The notes under the pieces: model-generated | Database searches by the model: none | Told to the model about the DNA's origin: nothing | Seen by the model: the letters and a program-made list of their open reading frames with translations, nothing else | In this document: piece by piece, positions 7,155 to 9,169 of the stretch | Layout of the letters: each line of letters opens with the position of its first letter | Numbering within the stretch: the first letter of the stretch is position 1 | From: Scybalocola_A sp900557175 | GTDB lineage: Bacteria; Bacillota; Clostridia; Lachnospirales; Lachnospiraceae | DNA length: 9,169 bases | Reading direction: 5' to 3' | Assembly (NCBI GenBank): GCA_937890745.1 | Contig: CALADH010000078.1 | Coordinates: 1 to 9,169, forward strand | Translations under genes and position numbers: made by a program

Positions 7155-7445
7155 TTATCTGCTCTGAACGCCCATTCCGCAGTAAAGATATGTTCTGTCC
7201 GGAACATCATTTAAATCGTCCTCATCAATTTCTGCAACGCAGCGTGCCATTGAGCCGTCGCCCATATACCATCTTAATGGGAAGCAGTAAAATCTGAAGC
7301 GTTTTCCTTTAACCTTTTCAAGGTCACCGCCAAGGTTTTCAACACCGACAATACCATGGCCGAGCATTGTTTTATGACAAGGTTCCCATGTTTCCCAACA
7401 TCCGATAGCTTCCAAAGCACCAAATTTCTTATCATAAGCTTCTTT
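7155..7445 (-). pseudogene. C-terminal fragment of cyclase / kynurenine formamidase-like protein
   Basis: Reading right to left, the frame KEAYDKKFGALEAIGCWETW is followed by EPCHKTMLGHGIVGVENLGG, then KRFRFYCFPLRWYMGDGSMARCVAEID, and ends GMGVQSR with TAA 7155-7157. The LGHGIVGVENL block and the FPLRW..GDGS..R block are the usual C-terminal strands of the cyclase family (PF04199), metal-dependent amidases and esterases. The N-terminal metal-binding histidine motifs are absent. Upstream, near 7440-7448, the sequence switches to serine-recombinase coding in another frame, so the 5' part of the gene has been deleted. The TAA is 22 bases before the BKACE-like start, so the two probably formed one operon. 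Without a start codon and N-terminus it is presumably inactive. Confidence 0.65.
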
Positions 7446-7560
7446 GCAATCTGATATGGTCCGAAACCGTCAATCGTCATGGCAAAAGCTTGCCGGACTT
7501 GCCTTTGGACTGGAAAGTGGAACGAATTTTGCGGCTGGTGTCTCTGGCATAATACTCATT
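7446..7560 (-). pseudogene. Two scraps of a large serine recombinase
   Basis: Two reading frames on the minus strand both match large serine recombinases of the Tn4451/TndX-like group. The first (about 7560-7481) reads NEYYARDTSRKIRSTF then QSKGKSGKLLP and hits a stop at 7477-7479. The second, shifted by one base, reads AFAMTIDGFGPYQIAKK (about 7489-7439). In intact proteins of this kind these motifs are separated by several tens of residues. An internal deletion therefore joins them near GGCAAGC/TTTTGCC. The first scrap begins exactly where IS3 orfB stops matching, and the second ends where the cyclase fragment begins. This is a relic of an integrative element and cannot be functional. Confidence 0.7.
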
Positions 7561-7640
7561 CCGGAGACGGAAACCCGGCGTCCAGCCTTCTTGGCAGCTT
7601 CCGTCTTCTCAGACACTTCGAGATAAATGGCTTCGGTCAT
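7557..7640 (-). pseudogene. IS3 orfB transposase, N-terminal fragment
   Basis: ATG 7640 overlaps the orfA stop (ATGA) and opens MTEAIYLEVSEKTEAAKKAG, then RRVSVSGM. This is how orfB of this IS3 subgroup starts as I recall it. Homology ends at GGAATG (7557-7562), where the next bases encode NEYYARD of a recombinase in another frame. All of the DDE domain is lost. Confidence 0.65.
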
Positions 7641-7921
7641 TTTCCCAGAATGCTGATGGCTTTTTTTAATACATCAAGTGCATCTTGTGCGTCACGTAAT
7701 TCACGTTTGAGACGAGCGATTTCCTTTTGTTCATCCGAAGCATAATTACCAGAGCCACGAACAGGAATATCACCGGATTCTCGGAAGTCTTTTAGCCACT
7801 TTGTTAATGTGCTATATCCAATTCCGAGGTTTTCTGCACATCCACGTACTCCTAAATCTTTATGATCTTCGTAGTACTGGACTGCATCAAATTTAAACTG
7901 TTTGTCATGTTGTTTTGCCAT
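7637..7921 (-). CDS. IS3-family transposase OrfA
   Basis: A 94-residue protein (MAKQHDKQFKFDAVQYYEDH...) with an N-terminal helix-turn-helix (CAENLGIGYSTLTKWLKDF) and a C-terminal leucine-zipper helix (EIARLKRELRDAQDALDVLKKA). This is the standard OrfA layout for IS end binding. AAGGAGG (7930-7936) lies 8 nt before ATG 7921, so I prefer that start over ATG 7942. A run of seven A on the coding strand (7667-7661), 20 or so bases before the stop, is the likely -1 slippage site; the -1 frame leads into MTEAIYLEV. OrfA is intact, but orfB is not. Confidence 0.88.
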   Translation of the reverse strand: MAKQHDKQFKFDAVQYYEDHKDLGVRGCAENLGIGYSTLTKWLKDFRESGDIPVRGSGNYASDEQKEIARLKRELRDAQDALDVLKKAISILGK

Positions 7922-7984
7922 AATGAGATCCTCCTTCAGCATGTTTTTATTGTATCATGTTTTGCTATGTTTGAGATTTCTCAT

Positions 7985-8149
7985 TTCGGCTTGTACTATT
8001 TATATTCTAACATCAATGATTCTATTAGATTTGACTGGGGTTCGGTATACTGTGGACATGAAGATGATCCATGTACTGCACCGGATTTTCCTAAACCAAA
8101 CTTTGACATTATGTTTTTTATGGATATACCATTCGTCACCAGTAAGTAA
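7985..8149 (+). pseudogene. Unrecognised C-terminal coding fragment
   Basis: After the IS3 end a plus-strand frame reads FGLYYLYSNINDSIRFDWGS, then VYCGHEDDPCTAPDFPKPNF and DIMFFMDIPFVTSK, stopping at TAA 8147-8149. The composition (W, C, H, P, D-rich, non-repetitive) looks like real protein. There is no start codon or SD after the IS, and the upstream frame runs into the antisense of orfA, so this is probably the 3' end of a gene disrupted by the IS. I do not recognise the family. Confidence 0.4.
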
Positions 8150-8193
8150 AAACACAGCAAAGAAAATACTTTATATTTCTGCAAACTTGATAC

Positions 8194-8430
8194 TTGATAA
8201 CTGTAAAAGAATTGAAAAACCGAAAGAAGTTTCTGGAACAGGGCGAGCGAAAGAAACGCACCCACCGCCTTTGTAATCTGGGCGGCACAGTGGAGAGCCT
8301 TGCCCCAGTGTTCAAAGACCTGTCACACACCGAAATGACTGGGCTGATGGAACACATCTTTGCTCTGCCGGAGGTGGAACAGGCTCTCAGAGAAGCAATG
8401 GCAGCCCATGAGAGAAATCTTCACAGATAG
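8194..8430 (+). CDS. DUF3847-like mobilisation-associated protein, possibly 5'-truncated
   Basis: The frame contains LKNRKKFLEQGERKKRTHRL, then CNLGGTVESLAPVFKDLSHT and LMEHIFALPEVEQALREAM. The basic helix followed by RTHRL..GG.VES is characteristic of the DUF3847 family, small proteins usually encoded just upstream of MobA/MobL relaxases in Clostridia mobilisable elements, as here. The only start is TTG 8194 without a convincing SD, and a TGA sits two codons upstream (8188-8190). Family members usually have a longer N-terminal coiled-coil, so the first 20-30 residues are probably missing. Its stop overlaps the SD of the relaxase gene. Confidence 0.65.
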   Translation: MITVKELKNRKKFLEQGERKKRTHRLCNLGGTVESLAPVFKDLSHTEMTGLMEHIFALPEVEQALREAMAAHERNLHR

Positions 8431-8443
8431 GAGGAAACGGACA

Positions 8444-8548
8444 ATGGCATTGTTCCACTTCACAGTAGACCAGATAAAACGCAGTGAGGGACAGTCGGCT
8501 ATCGCTTCTGCCGCTTATCGCTCCGGCGAAAGACTGTATGCCGCTTAA
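8444..8548 (+). pseudogene. mobA: MobA/MobL (MOBQ) relaxase, N-terminal fragment
   Basis: A strong SD (AGGAGG, 8429-8434) precedes ATG 8444. The 34 residues MALFHFTVDQIKRSEGQSAI ASAAYRSGERLYAA are the opening of MobA/MobL conjugative relaxases, including the SGGQSA-like loop and Y25, the position of the nicking tyrosine in RSF1010 MobA. Homology ends at GERLY (about 8537). The next bases belong to an HxlR gene, and the frame stops at TAA 8546-8548. More than 90 percent of a usual relaxase is missing, so this marks a deletion joining a mobilisable element to a chromosomal or cargo gene. Confidence 0.82.
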
Positions 8549-8763
8549 AGTCGAATATATTCTCACACCGCTCGGCGAGGAATTAATTCCTGCGCTGGAT
8601 ATTATTTATATTTGGAGTATTAAACACATGGATGGATGAAAGAAACATTCCGATTGATCCGTATGCCTTCGTCGTTCATCAGGCGCCGAAATATACAGAT
8701 GCGCTTGGAGCGATTATGGACAAAAACGGCTTTGTGCCCTTTGAAATAAAAAGCAAAAGCTAA
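8538..8763 (+). pseudogene. HxlR-family regulator, 3' fragment with frameshift
   Basis: PLKVEYILTPLGEELIPALD followed by IIYIWSIKHMDG matches the winged-helix C-terminal part of HxlR regulators (VEYxLTxxGxxLxPxLxxxxxW). The frame stops at TGA 8637-8639. In another frame the sequence continues MDERNIPIDPYAFVVHQAPK, then YTDALGAIMDKNGF, to TAA 8761-8763, resembling the C-terminal extension of some Clostridia HxlR proteins. The two parts are joined by ATGGATGGATG at 8628-8638; removing one 4-bp unit gives an uninterrupted frame through HMDERNIP. The N-terminal half is gone, replaced by the relaxase fragment. The terminal stop codon lies within repeat copy 2. Confidence 0.7.
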
Positions 8764-8801
8764 CTTAAGGTTTGTCGATGTGTTTGTGTTTATGCGTCAA
8801 G

Positions 8802-8966
8802 AGTCTGTCACAAATTTTTTGTGGCACGCTGACGTTTCCTATTCGAGCCGTGCGCTTATTGTTGGCAGTCGCGCAAATTCGCTTCGCTGGAGCGCTTTGT
8901 GCCAACGCTAGCACAGCTCTCATAACGGAAACTTAAGCTATTGCCACTGCAAAATTGTGACAGCCT
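8802..8966. repeat. 165-bp imperfect inverted repeat
   Basis: The outer arms are AGTCTGTCACAAATTTTTTG onward (8802-8826) and TGCCACTGCAAAATTGTGAC onward (8942-8966), which pair with few mismatches and a one-base gap. Inside them GTTTCC (8834-8839) pairs with GGAAAC (8927-8932), GAGCCGTGC (8845-8853) largely pairs with GCACAGCTC (8911-8919), and TTGGCA (8862-8867) pairs with TGCCAA (8900-8905). The whole can fold into one long interrupted hairpin, as in MITE-like elements. Confidence 0.65.
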
Positions 8967-9146
8967 CTGCCGCCAACCGACAACACACAGACGACACTTG
9001 TGGGTATAAGACAGTAGATATCATACTTCCGCCCATATTTGTAGAAAACATCTGTTAACCATTGCCTAACAGTCGTATAGCATATGGAAACTTTTGTTCT
9101 ATATATCAGTGCAGGGGGCGGCATATCATTTTGCAGTGACGATAGC
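8937..9146. repeat. 210-bp inverted repeat sharing an arm with the previous foldback
   Basis: GCTATTGCCACTGCAAAAT (8937-8955) matches the reverse complement of 9128-9146 at 17 of 19 bases. Further in, after a gap, TGCCGCC (8968-8974) pairs with GGCGGCA (9118-9124). The left arm overlaps the right arm of the 8802-8966 inverted repeat, so the two folds exclude each other. Confidence 0.6.
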
Positions 9147-9169
9147 AAGAATTTCGTGATGAGCGCTGC

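Larger units (their letters stand above)
7557..7983 (-). mobile_element. Truncated IS3-family insertion sequence
   Basis: The element consists of orfA (7637-7921), a -1 frameshift site and the first 28 or so codons of orfB, after which the sequence is replaced by recombinase DNA. Its 5' end is not fixed: TGAGATTTCTCA (7972-7983) has 5-base inverted arms and lies where coding for another gene resumes, so the end is probably near 7975-7983. The DDE catalytic part of orfB and the other terminus are gone, so the element cannot move itself. Confidence 0.7.
8761..9169. repeat. Intergenic repeat, copy 2 (long form, runs off the window)
   Basis: This copy starts with TAACTTAAGGTTTGTCGA (8761-8778), the counterpart of 96-113, and carries the second homologous block at 9078-9140. 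No convincing gene lies in this 400-bp stretch; the 71-codon minus-strand frame at 8933-9148 lies over the inverted repeats and has no recognisable domain or SD. The interior contains the two overlapping foldbacks listed next. The last 16 bases (9154-9169, TCGTGATGAGCGCTGC) are the reverse complement of 183-198 with one mismatch. Confidence 0.7.

Noticed and set aside
7996..8357. Minus-strand frames of 73-89 codons across the mobile-element debris
   Set aside because: They are antisense to the better-supported DUF3847 and unknown-fragment frames and show no motifs.
8834..8932. Tandem hairpins that might be a CRISPR or tRNA-like structure
   Set aside because: There are no regularly spaced direct repeats, and no T-loop (GTTCGAATC) or tRNA-like cloverleaf; nested inverted repeats explain the signal.
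8933..9148. A 71-codon minus-strand frame at the right end
   Set aside because: It coincides with the inverted-repeat arms, has no SD and resembles no domain; the repeat structure explains it.

Overview
The window looks like chromosomal DNA from a gut-type Clostridia bacterium, most likely Lachnospiraceae. This is inferred from moderate GC, strong GGAGG ribosome binding sites, the gene families present and the style of the intergenic repeats. No marker gene fixes the species.

Layout. Positions 1-98 hold the 3' end of a small helix-turn-helix-like gene on the plus strand. A short intergenic repeat follows (96-213). From 214 to 5137, on the minus strand, lies a tight three-gene operon read right to left: a GH113-type beta-mannanase-like enzyme, a GH36 alpha-galactosidase and a GH9 glycosidase. 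A 199-bp divergent intergenic region with several symmetric sequences separates it from an AraC-family regulator (5337-6248, plus). None of the three enzymes shows a signal peptide. The simplest model is cytoplasmic breakdown of imported (galacto)(gluco)mannan oligosaccharides under control of the AraC protein. No transporter is in the window.

Positions 6269-8763 are a graveyard of rearranged genes. On the minus strand are an intact small zinc-ribbon gene, a beta-keto-acid cleavage enzyme (BKACE, DUF849) lacking its N-terminal metal-binding part, the C-terminal end of a cyclase/formamidase-like gene, two out-of-frame scraps of a large serine recombinase, and an IS3-family element whose orfB stops after about 28 codons. 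On the plus strand are an unrecognised C-terminal fragment, a DUF3847 mobilisation-associated protein, the first 32 or so residues of a MobA/MobL (MOBQ) relaxase, and the C-terminal part of an HxlR-type regulator broken by a 4-bp tandem duplication. At least five junctions between unrelated genes can be placed to within a few bases.

Positions 8761-9169 are a second, longer copy of the repeat seen at the left end. It contains nested inverted repeats and is apparently cut by the window end near the centre of a larger palindrome. The two copies are in direct orientation and bracket about 8.6 kb containing the glycan operon and the decayed mobile elements. I see no clear evidence of a wholly new system. 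The most notable items are the paired repeat family, the operon's divergent control region and the chain of gene-fusion scars.
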